NCBI GenBank assembly: GCA_026627065.1
Contig: JAPNUO010000005.1
Span: 124,001 to 188,000, forward strand
Length of the DNA stretch: 64,000 bases
Reading direction: 5' to 3'
DNA from: Bacillota bacterium
Lineage (GTDB): Bacteria; Bacillota; Sulfobacillia; Sulfobacillales; Sulfobacillaceae
Within the stretch, counting starts at the first letter, position 1, and every line of letters starts with the position of its first letter. The translations under genes were made by a program, and so were the position numbers. The notes beneath the pieces are model-generated. The model saw nothing but the letters and a program-made list of their open reading frames with translations. It made no database searches and had not been told where the DNA came from. Positions 36,670 through 45,463 of this stretch are shown here, piece after piece.

Positions 36670-37495
36670 AGCGGGCAGAACTCGGGCGGCTTCAACGTAC
36701 TGGGAGGACGGAGGGGCTGCGATTCTTGGACATGTTCCGCGCGGCGCCGTGGCGGCTAACACGCGATGCCAAGGGGCGGTCGCTCCTTTCGGGCGGCGGG
36801 AGAACGCGGGGCTTCAGGGAGCAAGAGTACCTGTGCCGGCTCAGCAGCTCGGCGGGAGCCCCCAGCGGATACGGGTGCGTAGCGTTCACGCCAGTGACGG
36901 CACGGCGTCTCGCGGATCTCGGTGGAGCCAAAGAGGGCGGGAGCGCGGTCAACCATGGAAAATCGCGGAGGCTGCCCCCATCGACGCGACATGGGGCAAC
37001 GCCCGTGGAGGGCGCCAAGGCCGGCAGGCGGGTTCCTGTCCGATGTGCGCGCGACCACGCCGCCATGAAGCTGGTGATGCCGTGCGCCTTCCTCGGATGC
37101 GGAGGCTCCCAGGGGGCGAACGACGCGGAGGACGGCGTGTGCGCACTAGCGGGCCTCGAGCCGGCAAATTATTCTCGCGCGGTATCGTAATGGTCTAAAG
37201 GGGAACGCCCGGCGCATCGCGGATGGCAAGGGCGACGGCGGAGACCCCGTGTCTCGGATCGTCGCTTGAGGATCTCTGGCTGGCTTCTCTCGCGCACGCG
37301 CGCGGCCCCGCCTGGTGCGAGCCTGGCGGCTGGCCGCGAGGTCGCCTAAGGCGGGCTCCACCTTTCCGGATCCCGTGCCGCCGCGCGCCTGGGTCCCTTG
37401 CGGGGAGACTACTGCCCCGAGTGGCCCTCTTGGGAAACCGAGCGGACGTCAGCATCCCTTGGCCCGGGCGAACTGGCGAGACTGTCCGTGAAGGG
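36670..37495. other. GC-rich stretch without a supportable gene
   Basis: About 825 bases between the glycosidase-like gene and the convergently oriented P-loop regulator. Several open frames exist in all phases, but their products are arginine-rich and unlike any family I know. No RNA gene or repeat was recognised. Confidence 0.5.
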
Positions 37496-39373
37496 TCACG
37501 GCGCCAGGGGCGCTGGCTGGGGAAACACGGCTTCCGCCAGGCGCTCCAAGGCTGAGCGGTGGTTGCGAAAGTACGTAGCCCGCGACACGTGCAGGAGTTC
37601 GGCCAGCTCTTCATGCGTGCCCCGGCGCTCGAGGTAATAGAGCACGAGCACTGTCTTTCCTTCCAGGCGGTCGCCTAAATCCGCCGAGTTTAGGGCATCG
37701 ATGAACCACGTGCGAAAGGTGCTGGCTTCAGACAGCTGCTGCCAATAGGCTTGGACTTCGGGGCCGTAATCGTCGGATCCTTCGCGGATTGCGGTCAAGA
37801 CCTGCTGCACCATGTTGATGGGGTTGGTCAGGGCCGGGCAATGCGGTGGGCTGACCACCTTCTCCAGCCAGGACACATAGGGTTGGTCGCAAAGATCGAG
37901 CGTCCACTGGGAAGGGTGTTCGCGGTCGGGAACAAATTGCAACAGGGCTAGCCACCGCGCCAGCCGCGTGCCTGGCTCAGGGCCCCGCCAAATAATGCGC
38001 GGATAGCGGTAGAAGTCTTGGGCCAAGAAGCCCAAGAGGGCGGCCCCGTTCTCTTCGTCGTCGCGCCATCCGGCATCAAGAGAAATGACCCATCCATGAG
38101 GAGCATCGTGTGTGGTGACCCGAGCCACTTTTTCGCGGTCGCGCCAGAGGACGAATTCCTGGACCTCCTCATCCAAGGGCGGGAGCTTCTCCATCCGGTA
38201 AGGGGACAAGTCCCGGTGCGCGAAAGGATGGTTGCCGAGGCGGGGACGGACAAGCTCGGCGACGACGTTCCAGGCATGTTGGGGCGCGATCCGCTCGGTG
38301 CGGACTAAGGAGAGATAGTAGGCGCTGGCGCGGCGCGTCCACTCTTCCCACATCCAGGGGCGCACCGCTCGGGCGGTGCGGGCGATTTCCCGGCGCAAAT
38401 AGGGGAAGATGCCGTAATATCCTCCGTGATAGGTTTCGAGGATGGGCAGGTGGGTAAATTGCTCCCAGTAGGGGTTGACCAGCTCGGCACCCACCACGCG
38501 CACCATCCAGGCGCGATTGACCATGGGCACCAGCGAGGCGGCGGCAATAAGGGTGTCGAGGCTTTCCCGCGTGTGACCGGCTCGCCATTGGCTGCGGCGC
38601 GAACCGGGATGGAACATTTGCTCCAAAAGAAATCCCGTAAGATCGATAGGTTGGTGAAAAAAAGCCCAGGACTCAAAGGGCGGCGACGATTCCTTGAGCA
38701 GAGACAGTCCGTCCAAAATTGCCGCCAACAGCTGGGGCCGTCCATGAGAAATCCGCCAGACCCGCTCGACTAGCGCGGGATCGGTAATGCCTTGCTCAGC
38801 TAGCAAGGCCTGGGTATCGTCTACCGAAAAATCCTGCAAGGCCACGTTTTGGATGTGGCTGCGAGCGTAGGAGCGTCCGGCCCAGAGATGGGCGGGAGAG
38901 ACGCGTCCCGTCAAGATGACGCCGCAGCCGAGCCGAGACAAGTGCAGGCTTAAATCCAGCAGCCAATCGTGTAAAGCGCCCATGGCGTCAAAATCGTCGA
39001 TGACCCAGAAAAACGGCTGCCGTTTGGCGCGATCCATCATAGCCCGGCCAATGAGCTCTTGAGACGCGCCTTCCGTCGTAGACGGCAGGCCCAGCCACTG
39101 AGCCAGATGAACGCACCAGCTGCCTATGGAGCCTTCGAGGCTCCGTCCATCGCTCCAGACTTGGGGTACGTCGCGTTCGCGCAAGACATCGCTAAAATGC
39201 TGCAACAACCATGTTTTGCCGCTGCCTGGCGGGCCCCAAAGATATGTCAACGACTTCATGCGCTGATGCATGCTCTCGGCAAGCCATTGCCACGGGTATT
39301 CCCGCCCCGTGACTGCCGGCACCATGTCGGCGCCTATTTTGAGAGGTTGGGTGTCGTATGAAATCGTCCTCAC
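37496..39373 (-). CDS. P-loop (STAND/AAA-like) ATPase with C-terminal helix-turn-helix
   Basis: 625 residues. A Walker A motif LWGPPGSGKTWLL (about 45-57) and a Walker B-like FFWVIDDFDAMG (about 118-129) lie in an N-terminal NTPase domain. A winged-helix-like region, a long middle domain of unknown type (Trp-rich, with no recognised repeats) and a C-terminal HTH (ELLHVSRATYFRNHRSALERLAE) follow. It resembles signal-transducing ATPase regulators of the MalT style. It forms a divergent pair with the gene at 39716, which has a similar HTH. The start is uncertain: the GTG at 39373 is only one base from the GAAAGG site. Confidence 0.65.
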   Translation of the reverse strand: MRTISYDTQPLKIGADMVPAVTGREYPWQWLAESMHQRMKSLTYLWGPPGSGKTWLLQHFSDVLRERDVPQVWSDGRSLEGSIGSWCVHLAQWLGLPSTTEGASQELIGRAMMDRAKRQPFFWVIDDFDAMGALHDWLLDLSLHLSRLGCGVILTGRVSPAHLWAGRSYARSHIQNVALQDFSVDDTQALLAEQGITDPALVERVWRISHGRPQLLAAILDGLSLLKESSPPFESWAFFHQPIDLTGFLLEQMFHPGSRRSQWRAGHTRESLDTLIAAASLVPMVNRAWMVRVVGAELVNPYWEQFTHLPILETYHGGYYGIFPYLRREIARTARAVRPWMWEEWTRRASAYYLSLVRTERIAPQHAWNVVAELVRPRLGNHPFAHRDLSPYRMEKLPPLDEEVQEFVLWRDREKVARVTTHDAPHGWVISLDAGWRDDEENGAALLGFLAQDFYRYPRIIWRGPEPGTRLARWLALLQFVPDREHPSQWTLDLCDQPYVSWLEKVVSPPHCPALTNPINMVQQVLTAIREGSDDYGPEVQAYWQQLSEASTFRTWFIDALNSADLGDRLEGKTVLVLYYLERRGTHEELAELLHVSRATYFRNHRSALERLAEAVFPQPAPLAP

Positions 39374-39448
39374 ACCTTTCAGCCGTAGAAAAACGCGGTC
39401 GTCAAAGACGCATTGAGGAAGGAAAAGGTATGTAATGTAGTTAATGTC

Positions 39449-39502
39449 ATTATAGGAGCTCGCATTCGACAGAAAGTCTCAATTTTGTCTCAATGTGGTC
39501 TC
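39449..39502. promoter_or_regulatory. Phased GTCTC repeats and a -10 box between the two ATPase-regulator genes
   Basis: GTCTC occurs at 39476-39480, 39487-39491 and 39498-39502, exactly 11 bases apart (one helical turn), twice followed by AA. A minus-strand TATAAT lies at 39454-39449, about 75 bases before the 37496-39373 gene start. The arrangement suggests a cooperative regulator-binding array; no protein is assigned. Confidence 0.4.
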
Positions 39503-39715
39503 GGGCGCTGTCGAACGCCGCGGAATTGGCGTTGGACGGCGCATTGCGGCGACTTCCGGGGCAACCGTTGGGGGGTCCATAAGACGAATCAAGGGACAAG
39601 CTTCAGCAGTGTCTTCATCGCGCCGGGTTAAACATTCCAGAGTGTTTGACATTTTTTGTTATAATATGTCAGGCGATAGTCGGAACAGTGCCGAGAAAAA
39701 AGGTGGGAAAGCCGG

Positions 39716-41752
39716 GTGACCACAGGGGGGGAGGACGCGGATCTTGGCCTCACAGAGCTGGTGGGAGGCAAGGATCGGCCTTTTGTAGGGCGGTGGCCCG
39801 AGCGGCGATGGCTGGCAACGTGGTTGGACAATCCAGAAGCGCCGTCCAAGGTGCTGGCCATTACGGGTCACGCCGGGTGCGGCAAGTCCACGCTGCTGAA
39901 TTATGCGGTGTCGTGGTTTGAGGAGACGGGCCGCGTCGAGCTGTTGGCGCTCGATGCCCGTTTGATTCCCCCCGAGCCCGCGATCATTGAGGAGAAAGTG
40001 GGCGCGTCTTTCCTGGCGCGACTCCGGGGGCAGGATGAACCGGCGTCGAAAGTGATCCTAGCCATTGACACGTATGAGGCCTGGGATCGGGCAGACCGTT
40101 GGATCCGCGAGAATCTTCTGAAGGAACTGCCCGCCACCAACGTCTTGGTGATCATGGCAGCGCGGGGCTACGCCCTGGACGGTTGGCGAAGCGAGCCGCG
40201 GTGGACGGGCGTGTTTGAAGAATTTGCTTTAGGCCCCTTTGGGCGCGAAGAGATTGAGGAGTTCTTGCGTGCACGCCGCATCATCGATTTAAACTGGCGC
40301 AGCGTCTACGAAATGACAGCGGGCAATCCCTTGGCGGTGGCCTTGCTGGCCGACCTTTGGGTGCGCACGCCTGCCAACCTTCGGGAAGGCGTGACCGTCA
40401 TTGTCGCTGATCGTTTTAGCGAGCGGGTCTTTCAAGAATTGAACGCAGGCGTCGACGCGGACCTCGTGCAAGTGCTCTCGCTGGTCTCCGAGGCCGATGC
40501 CGCCACTTTTGAAAGCCTACTTCAGCGGCCCATCGCGCGTAACGAGATTCGCCATTTGGCGCAGCTGTCGTGCGTCCGTCGGGTGTCGTCGGGAGGGTTG
40601 GCCCTGCACGATACCTTGGCTCCGCTCCTGCGCGAAGATTTTCGCGCCCGTGCTCCCCGCGCCTACGCAGAGATGCGCCACCGGGCGCTCACCCATGTGC
40701 TTCGCGAGTGGCAGAATGTTCCTGACGACAGGCGCCTTCGGCTAGCGCGCGATCTGTTGTGGCTCTTGAGCGATCGCTTTGAGGAGACGACGCAGTATGC
40801 CAACCTGTCTTTGGCTGACGGCGACCTTTACACCACGCAGGCCCAGCTTCGGGACGAACCTGCTATTGACCGTCTGCTCGTGCAGTGGGGACGCCAAAGC
40901 TTGCCACTGCCGATTGACCGGTCTCAGCAGTTAATCGGCGAAGTGTTGCGGTCGTTTCCCGAGGCCTGTTATGTGACCCGGAATCGGGTGGGACTGCCAG
41001 TCGCGTTCCACGGCGCGCTCTGGATTTGCGACGAAACCTTGGCGCTCTTGGAGCGCTATTGCCCCCGCTTTGTCCGCCAACTCCTCGAGGGTCCGTGGCA
41101 ACTCGGCCGCACGCCGCGACAAGAGGCCGACACCCTGGTTAGCGTGGCGGTGGGCATGTGGATCGACAATTCCCCCTATTTTCCGCCGCAACTGACCGGC
41201 ACGCTAATCCGCCATTCCCTCGCCTCTCACTTTGATGCCCGGATGATGCTGCTGGTGCAAAATCCCGCCTTGAAGGCGTTTTTGGAGAACCTGGGCTTTC
41301 AAGCGCATCCTTTTCCTCTGATCGATGAGGACGATTCGGAAGCGATGTATGTGCTTGATGTGCGGGGTCCCCGCTTCATTCAGTGGGTGGAAGCCATGAC
41401 GGGAGACGCGCTGACGGTGGGCCCGGCCGAGGTGGCTTCCGATGACTTGGGCGAAGCGCTGCGGGTGCTCTGGGATCTTGAACGGCTAACCCAGTCGGCG
41501 CTCGCGCGCCAACTGGGCTTGTCGGGCAACGCCGTGCAACGCCTGTTGCTGCGAAGCATCGAGACGATGCAGGCGGATCCTGTTCAGCAGCCATTTGCCA
41601 CCCTCCTCTATCAAGCTTATGTGGCCAAAACCCGCGAGCGAGAAATGACAGAAGCTTGGCACATCAGCCGGGCCACCTATTACCGCCGCCTGAAAGAAGC
41701 GCTGACGCGACTGGCAGCTTGGATGCGGGCGTCGGGGCTCTTAGACGGTTAA
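39716..41752 (+). CDS. P-loop (STAND-like) ATPase with C-terminal helix-turn-helix
   Basis: 678 residues. A Walker A motif VLAITGHAGCGKSTLLNYAV (about 45-64), an acidic VILAIDTYEAWDRADR strand (Walker B-like) and a sensor-like VLVIMAARGYALDGWR follow the order of STAND NTPases such as AAA_16 proteins. The C-terminus has a first HTH-like segment (LTQSALARQLGLSGNAVQRLLL, typical of a Fis/MarR-like helix pair) and a final HTH (AWHISRATYYRRLKEALTRLA) like that of the divergent neighbour. It is probably a transcription regulator of unknown signal. The start is GTG 39716 with AAGGTGGGA upstream. A TATAAT lies at 39660-39665. Its end overlaps the convergent amidase by 4 bases. Confidence 0.68.
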   Translation: MTTGGEDADLGLTELVGGKDRPFVGRWPERRWLATWLDNPEAPSKVLAITGHAGCGKSTLLNYAVSWFEETGRVELLALDARLIPPEPAIIEEKVGASFLARLRGQDEPASKVILAIDTYEAWDRADRWIRENLLKELPATNVLVIMAARGYALDGWRSEPRWTGVFEEFALGPFGREEIEEFLRARRIIDLNWRSVYEMTAGNPLAVALLADLWVRTPANLREGVTVIVADRFSERVFQELNAGVDADLVQVLSLVSEADAATFESLLQRPIARNEIRHLAQLSCVRRVSSGGLALHDTLAPLLREDFRARAPRAYAEMRHRALTHVLREWQNVPDDRRLRLARDLLWLLSDRFEETTQYANLSLADGDLYTTQAQLRDEPAIDRLLVQWGRQSLPLPIDRSQQLIGEVLRSFPEACYVTRNRVGLPVAFHGALWICDETLALLERYCPRFVRQLLEGPWQLGRTPRQEADTLVSVAVGMWIDNSPYFPPQLTGTLIRHSLASHFDARMMLLVQNPALKAFLENLGFQAHPFPLIDEDDSEAMYVLDVRGPRFIQWVEAMTGDALTVGPAEVASDDLGEALRVLWDLERLTQSALARQLGLSGNAVQRLLLRSIETMQADPVQQPFATLLYQAYVAKTREREMTEAWHISRATYYRRLKEALTRLAAWMRASGLLDG

Positions 41753-42570
41753 GACGTTGCTGGGCGCTTCTGATGAAACAGTTCTGGCCGTGTCTGCAAA
41801 ATGCAGGGAAGTTTTTCGCGAACCGTCCGAATGCGGTCCGGCGGAAGGTCGACTGTGAGAAACGCCTCATCTTCCGCTGCTTGAGCTAACACCACCCCGA
41901 GCGGGTCGACGGCCAGGCTGCCGCCCGTGAATGGCGCTCCGGCTTGATTTGCCCCCACCGCGTACACGGTGTTTTCGAGGGCCCGCGCCTGCATGAGGGT
42001 GGCCCAATGATGCTCCTTGAAGGGCCCCTGGTACCAAGCGGCCGGAACGATGAGCACGTCAATTCCCTGAAGAGCAAGATGCCGCGAGATCTCGGGAAAG
42101 CGGAGTTCATAGCAGACTTCCACGCCGAATCGTCCAAATGGCGCCTCGATGGGATGGGGCAAAACGTCCCCGGCAAGAAAAATGTCGGATTCGCGCGCCC
42201 CGAACGCGTCGTAAAGGTGGGTTTTGCGGTAAGTGTCCACAAGCGCCCCCTCGTGGCTAATCACGGCGACCGCGTTGTACACCCGGTGGGCCGGGTCGGG
42301 AACCTTCGGGCGTTCGAAGAACCCAAAGATCGTCCAGAGGTGGGCTTCCTTCGCCCACTGGCGCATGGTTTCGACAAAAGGCCCGTCAAGCGGCTCCGCG
42401 ATACGGTCACGCGCTTCATTGTCAAGCCCTTGGACGGCGTGCATGAATGTTTCCGGGAACACCAGGAGGTCGGCGCCGGCTTGGTGCGCCTGGTCGAAGG
42501 CGCGGCGGGCCGTCTGCAAGTTGAGCGCCTTTTGGGGGTGGACGCGGCATTGAACGAGACTGACCTTCAA
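41749..42570 (-). CDS. Carbon-nitrogen hydrolase (nitrilase superfamily)
   Basis: 273 residues from the TTG at 42570 (LKVSLVQCRVHPQKA), with AAAGGAGG 12 bases upstream. The open frame starts at 42636 but would add an unrelated arginine-rich tail. The catalytic Glu-Lys-Cys triad is visible: Glu in VFPETFMHA, Lys in YRKTHLYDAFG and Cys in VEVCYELRFPE. The closest types are omega-amidase or NIT2-like branches (GARESDIFLAGD). It hydrolyses an amide or nitrile in the cytoplasm; the substrate is unknown. The following gene on the minus strand lies on the far side of a convergent overlap, so it is probably monocistronic with 42633-43673. Confidence 0.85.
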   Translation of the reverse strand: MKVSLVQCRVHPQKALNLQTARRAFDQAHQAGADLLVFPETFMHAVQGLDNEARDRIAEPLDGPFVETMRQWAKEAHLWTIFGFFERPKVPDPAHRVYNAVAVISHEGALVDTYRKTHLYDAFGARESDIFLAGDVLPHPIEAPFGRFGVEVCYELRFPEISRHLALQGIDVLIVPAAWYQGPFKEHHWATLMQARALENTVYAVGANQAGAPFTGGSLAVDPLGVVLAQAAEDEAFLTVDLPPDRIRTVREKLPCILQTRPELFHQKRPATS

Positions 42571-42632
42571 GGGAGTTCGGGCCCTCCTTTTGCTTGAAAT
42601 CGAGCGCGCCAGATGGGGATCGCGTCGACGCG

Positions 42633-43673
42633 TCACAGGGACGTGTGGTCTCGCAGGGACGCGATCAGCCCTCGCCGGGCTTCGGTGACTAGAGGAAGCA
42701 GCCGAACCTCGACGAGCTCAATGCCGAGCGCCTCGGCGAGCGGGCTTAAAAGGAGCGCCACCAGGTGCTGGCGCACATACAGAGCCTGCGGCTTGCCGCC
42801 CATCTTGCGCATGGTTTGAATAATCGCGTGGAAAACGCGCTCGATAAAATGATCGTCTTCCAGCAGCACGCCTAAAATCATCCCGCTTTCATGGTCGACC
42901 ACCAAGGCGGTGCGCGGCATTTGCCCGCGCTCGCGGGGCCCGCCGATGGTAATGGGCAAGTAAAAGATGTCCACATCCCAAGCAGTGTCGAGCCAGGGCA
43001 AGCTGCGGGCCAGCTTGATGACGCCCTTATCCGGTCGTGCTGCCGGTTCGAGGGGATACGTGCGGGGCGGTTCTTGTTCCCAGACGTTGACCCACTGGTG
43101 CCCCGCGGATGGAGGGCGGCGCACCAGCACGTAGCCGGGGCGGGCGCGCAGCGCTTCCGGCTGGCGACGATACTCTTCCACAATGTGCTGCGCTTGTTCC
43201 AAGGCGGTCCGAAGCAGGCGGGCTTGCTCGCCGGAGATGGGGCTAGGGACATAGCCCGGCTCGTAGAAGCGAAAGCAAGGCCAAGATTGCCGGCCGCGAT
43301 ACTTATACCCCAGCCGCCGGATGACCTCGCGGTCAGCGCGGGAGAGATCATTGCGATTTTCGAACGAGGCGACCAGCGCATATTGGTGGGCATAGGCATC
43401 CTCCATCGATGCCCAGTCCTGCCCGCTTTCCATCAGAGCCTTAAGGCCGGAGTAGCCGCGATTGCCCAAATACACGCCAAGCGCCAGGACCTCGCCGAGG
43501 GCGCCCATGATACAACAATATGCGACGGTGTGCGATTCGGAATGGTAGATGCCGAAGATTTGGTTGTCGTCAAACCATTGCCAAGGTTTTAATGCGTAAA
43601 AGGCATTCGCCGCCTCATAAAGGGCCCGCCACTCGTCGTCCGTTGGCGCTGGTGATGGATTCGGGGACAACAT
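42633..43673 (-). CDS. Unknown protein, possibly of the DUF6930/DUF7309 type
   Basis: 346 residues, no signal peptide and no membrane segment. The N-terminal WQWFDDNQIFGIYHSESHTVAYCCIMGALGEV and the middle CFRFYEPGYVPSP are recognisable as a two-domain family of unknown function. The C-terminal part (TALVVDHESGMILGVLLEDD, KPQALYVRQHLVALLLSPLAEALGI) looks like a small mixed alpha/beta domain. I assign no function. The start ATG 43673 follows AAAGGACGG. The nitrilase gene lies 62 bases downstream on the same strand. Confidence 0.6.
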   Translation of the reverse strand: MLSPNPSPAPTDDEWRALYEAANAFYALKPWQWFDDNQIFGIYHSESHTVAYCCIMGALGEVLALGVYLGNRGYSGLKALMESGQDWASMEDAYAHQYALVASFENRNDLSRADREVIRRLGYKYRGRQSWPCFRFYEPGYVPSPISGEQARLLRTALEQAQHIVEEYRRQPEALRARPGYVLVRRPPSAGHQWVNVWEQEPPRTYPLEPAARPDKGVIKLARSLPWLDTAWDVDIFYLPITIGGPRERGQMPRTALVVDHESGMILGVLLEDDHFIERVFHAIIQTMRKMGGKPQALYVRQHLVALLLSPLAEALGIELVEVRLLPLVTEARRGLIASLRDHTSL

Positions 43674-43861
43674 GTTCCGTCCTTTCCGGTGTCAAAACCG
43701 CGGAGAAAAAAGAGAGTGTACGCCGCTTCCTGCCTACCGCAAGTGTAGCTTCTGAAGAGAGGGGTTGCAAGCGCCGCAAAAGGCTAGCGGGTGAAAAGGC
43801 AGCCGGGTATGATAAAGGCGGTGGGCTTCGGGGATTGGTCCACACGGCGAGGAGGAGAGCC

Positions 43862-44737
43862 ATGCGTTGGGGACGCGTGCAGTTGGAGAATGGCGAGGAG
43901 AGCGCCGCCGTCTTGGTGGACGACGAGAGAGTCATTGCCTTGAGGGCGGTGAATCAACGGCTTGGCTATCGATTTCCGTTGGATCTGGACGCTATTATTC
44001 GTTGTGGCGCGGTGGTCGACATTGCGGAGGCCCTGAATGACGCGGCACGCCAACGGCGGTTGAGCGAGCCCCTGGCCTCGTTCCAGGTGCTTTCCCCGCT
44101 CAAGGCTCCCGAGCGCATTGTGGGGATTGGGCTGAACTATCGGCAGCATGCGGAAGACCTGGGCGCCGCGTTGCCCTCGGAGCCGGCTACCTTTCTTAAG
44201 CCCTTGAATACGTTGATTGGACCTGGCGATTCCATCCGGCTGCCAGCGGCAGCTCAGCTGGTAACGGCCGAAGCGGAGCTGGCTTTAGTGTTTGGGCGGT
44301 CCGCCAAAAATGTCTCGCCTGACGAATGGCGCGCCGTGATTTTTGGCGCGGTGCCGGTTTTGGATATGACGGCGGAAGACATCCTCAAGCAAAATCCGCG
44401 GTTTTTGACGCGGGCCAAGGGGTTTGACACGTTTTTCTCTTCAGGGCCATGGATCGTCACCTTAGATGAGTTGCCAGACCTCAGCACCTTGATCATTCGG
44501 ACCATCGTCAACCAGCAGGTGCGCGCAGAGGATGCGGTAGGCGGGATGGTTTATGGAATAGACCAGCTGGTGGCATGGGTGACGCGCGGGGTAAGCGTGG
44601 GGCCAACCGCCGTCCTCAGCACCGGGACGCCGGGCGCTTGGCCGATCCAGGCTGGCGACCAGGTGACGGCGGCAATTGATGGACTGGGAAGGTTGACCAA
44701 TCCGGTGGTCGACGACGCCGGGTCGGAAGGTGGTTGA
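43862..44737 (+). CDS. Fumarylacetoacetate hydrolase family protein
   Basis: 291 residues. The N-terminal small domain is followed by the FAH fold with the metal and catalytic blocks GIGLNYRQHAEDLGA, PATFLKPLNTLIGPG, VTAEAELALVFG and LDMTAEDILKQNPRFLTRAKGFDTFFSSGPW. Members act as hydratases, decarboxylases or hydrolases of 2-oxo or 1,3-dicarbonyl acids; the substrate is unknown. GGAGGAG lies just upstream of the ATG at 43862. The open frame extends upstream to 43520, but that portion is the shadow of the divergent gene. Confidence 0.87.
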   Translation: MRWGRVQLENGEESAAVLVDDERVIALRAVNQRLGYRFPLDLDAIIRCGAVVDIAEALNDAARQRRLSEPLASFQVLSPLKAPERIVGIGLNYRQHAEDLGAALPSEPATFLKPLNTLIGPGDSIRLPAAAQLVTAEAELALVFGRSAKNVSPDEWRAVIFGAVPVLDMTAEDILKQNPRFLTRAKGFDTFFSSGPWIVTLDELPDLSTLIIRTIVNQQVRAEDAVGGMVYGIDQLVAWVTRGVSVGPTAVLSTGTPGAWPIQAGDQVTAAIDGLGRLTNPVVDDAGSEGG

Positions 44738-44763
44738 CACCGGTCGGCCCTTGACGGTAAAAT
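44734..44763 (+). promoter_or_regulatory. Promoter of the tRNA cluster
   Basis: TTGACA (44734-44739) and TAAAAT (44758-44763) separated by 18 bases, about 40 bases before tRNA-Tyr. It overlaps the end of the fumarylacetoacetase-family gene. Confidence 0.6.
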
Positions 44764-44800
44764 ACGAACGCGGCCAGAAAAGGCCTAGAAACTTCATCGC

Positions 44801-44886
44801 GGATGGGTGCCCGAGTGGTTAAAGGGGGCGGTCTGTAAAATCGCTGGCTAACGCCTACGTTGGTTCGAATCCAACCCCATCCACCA
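44801..44886 (+). tRNA. tRNA-Tyr (anticodon GTA)
   Basis: 86 bases with a 7-base acceptor stem (GGATGGG with CCCATCC), D arm, anticodon GTA in CTGTAAA, a long class II variable arm and the T loop TTCGAAT, ending in encoded CCA. First of three tandem tRNAs. Confidence 0.93.
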
Positions 44887-44893
44887 GAATCAT

Positions 44894-44974
<81 letters not shown>

Positions 44975-44977
44975 TTT

Positions 44978-45053
<76 letters not shown>

Positions 45054-45070
45054 TTTTTTTGTTTCTCTCT

Positions 45071-45430
45071 TTAGTGGACGTTCAAGAGGTATAGAAAGAC
45101 AAGAATGCCGAGGATCCCCAGCACGCCGGACAAGGCGAACGGCAGGCGGGACAGTGGTAAGACCTGGCCTCGATAAATGCGGCGCCGGGTTGCATAAAAA
45201 TGAACGGTGGCGACGCCGATGACCACAATGCCTGCGGCCACCCACGCTAGGCCGAGGTAGGTCTCGCTGGAGATGTGGTTCGTGCTAAGATGTTGGATAT
45301 GAAGATGAATGAAGAGATTAAATTTCGAAACCACGAAGCCGAAGGCCATGAGGGAAACGGCGGTGCGGAGCCAGGAGAGAAAGGTGCGCTCATTGGCCAA
45401 GAGGGTGCGCGGGTTGGGCTTTTGGGGCAG
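45071..45430 (-). CDS. DUF202-family membrane protein
   Basis: About 119 residues with three predicted membrane helices (SLMAFGFVVSKF, YLGLAWVAAGIVVIGVATVHF, LPFALSGVLGILGILVFLYLL). The family signature NPRTLLANERTFLSWLRT is present only if the frame is read beyond the TTG at 45400. No ATG, GTG or TTG exists before the upstream stop. The codon best spaced from the strong GAGGAGGTGA site is a CTG at 45430, so an unusual CTG start is proposed; the shorter TTG version would cut the signature. It is a YidH-like inner-membrane protein of unknown function. Its 5' end lies head-to-head with the DNA methyltransferase. Confidence 0.72.
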   Translation of the reverse strand: MPQKPNPRTLLANERTFLSWLRTAVSLMAFGFVVSKFNLFIHLHIQHLSTNHISSETYLGLAWVAAGIVVIGVATVHFYATRRRIYRGQVLPLSRLPFALSGVLGILGILVFLYLLNVH

Positions 45431-45463
45431 GGGAAGTCACCTCCTCAAAGACAACCCGTTCGG

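Noticed and set aside
36653..37198. Arginine-rich open frames after the glycosidase-like gene
   Set aside because: GC-rich random frames in several phases at once; no RBS, no family, composition unlike the neighbours.
39646..39665. TTGACA followed by TATAAT before the 39716 gene
   Set aside because: Only 8 bases separate them, too short for one promoter; at most the TATAAT is used with a different -35.
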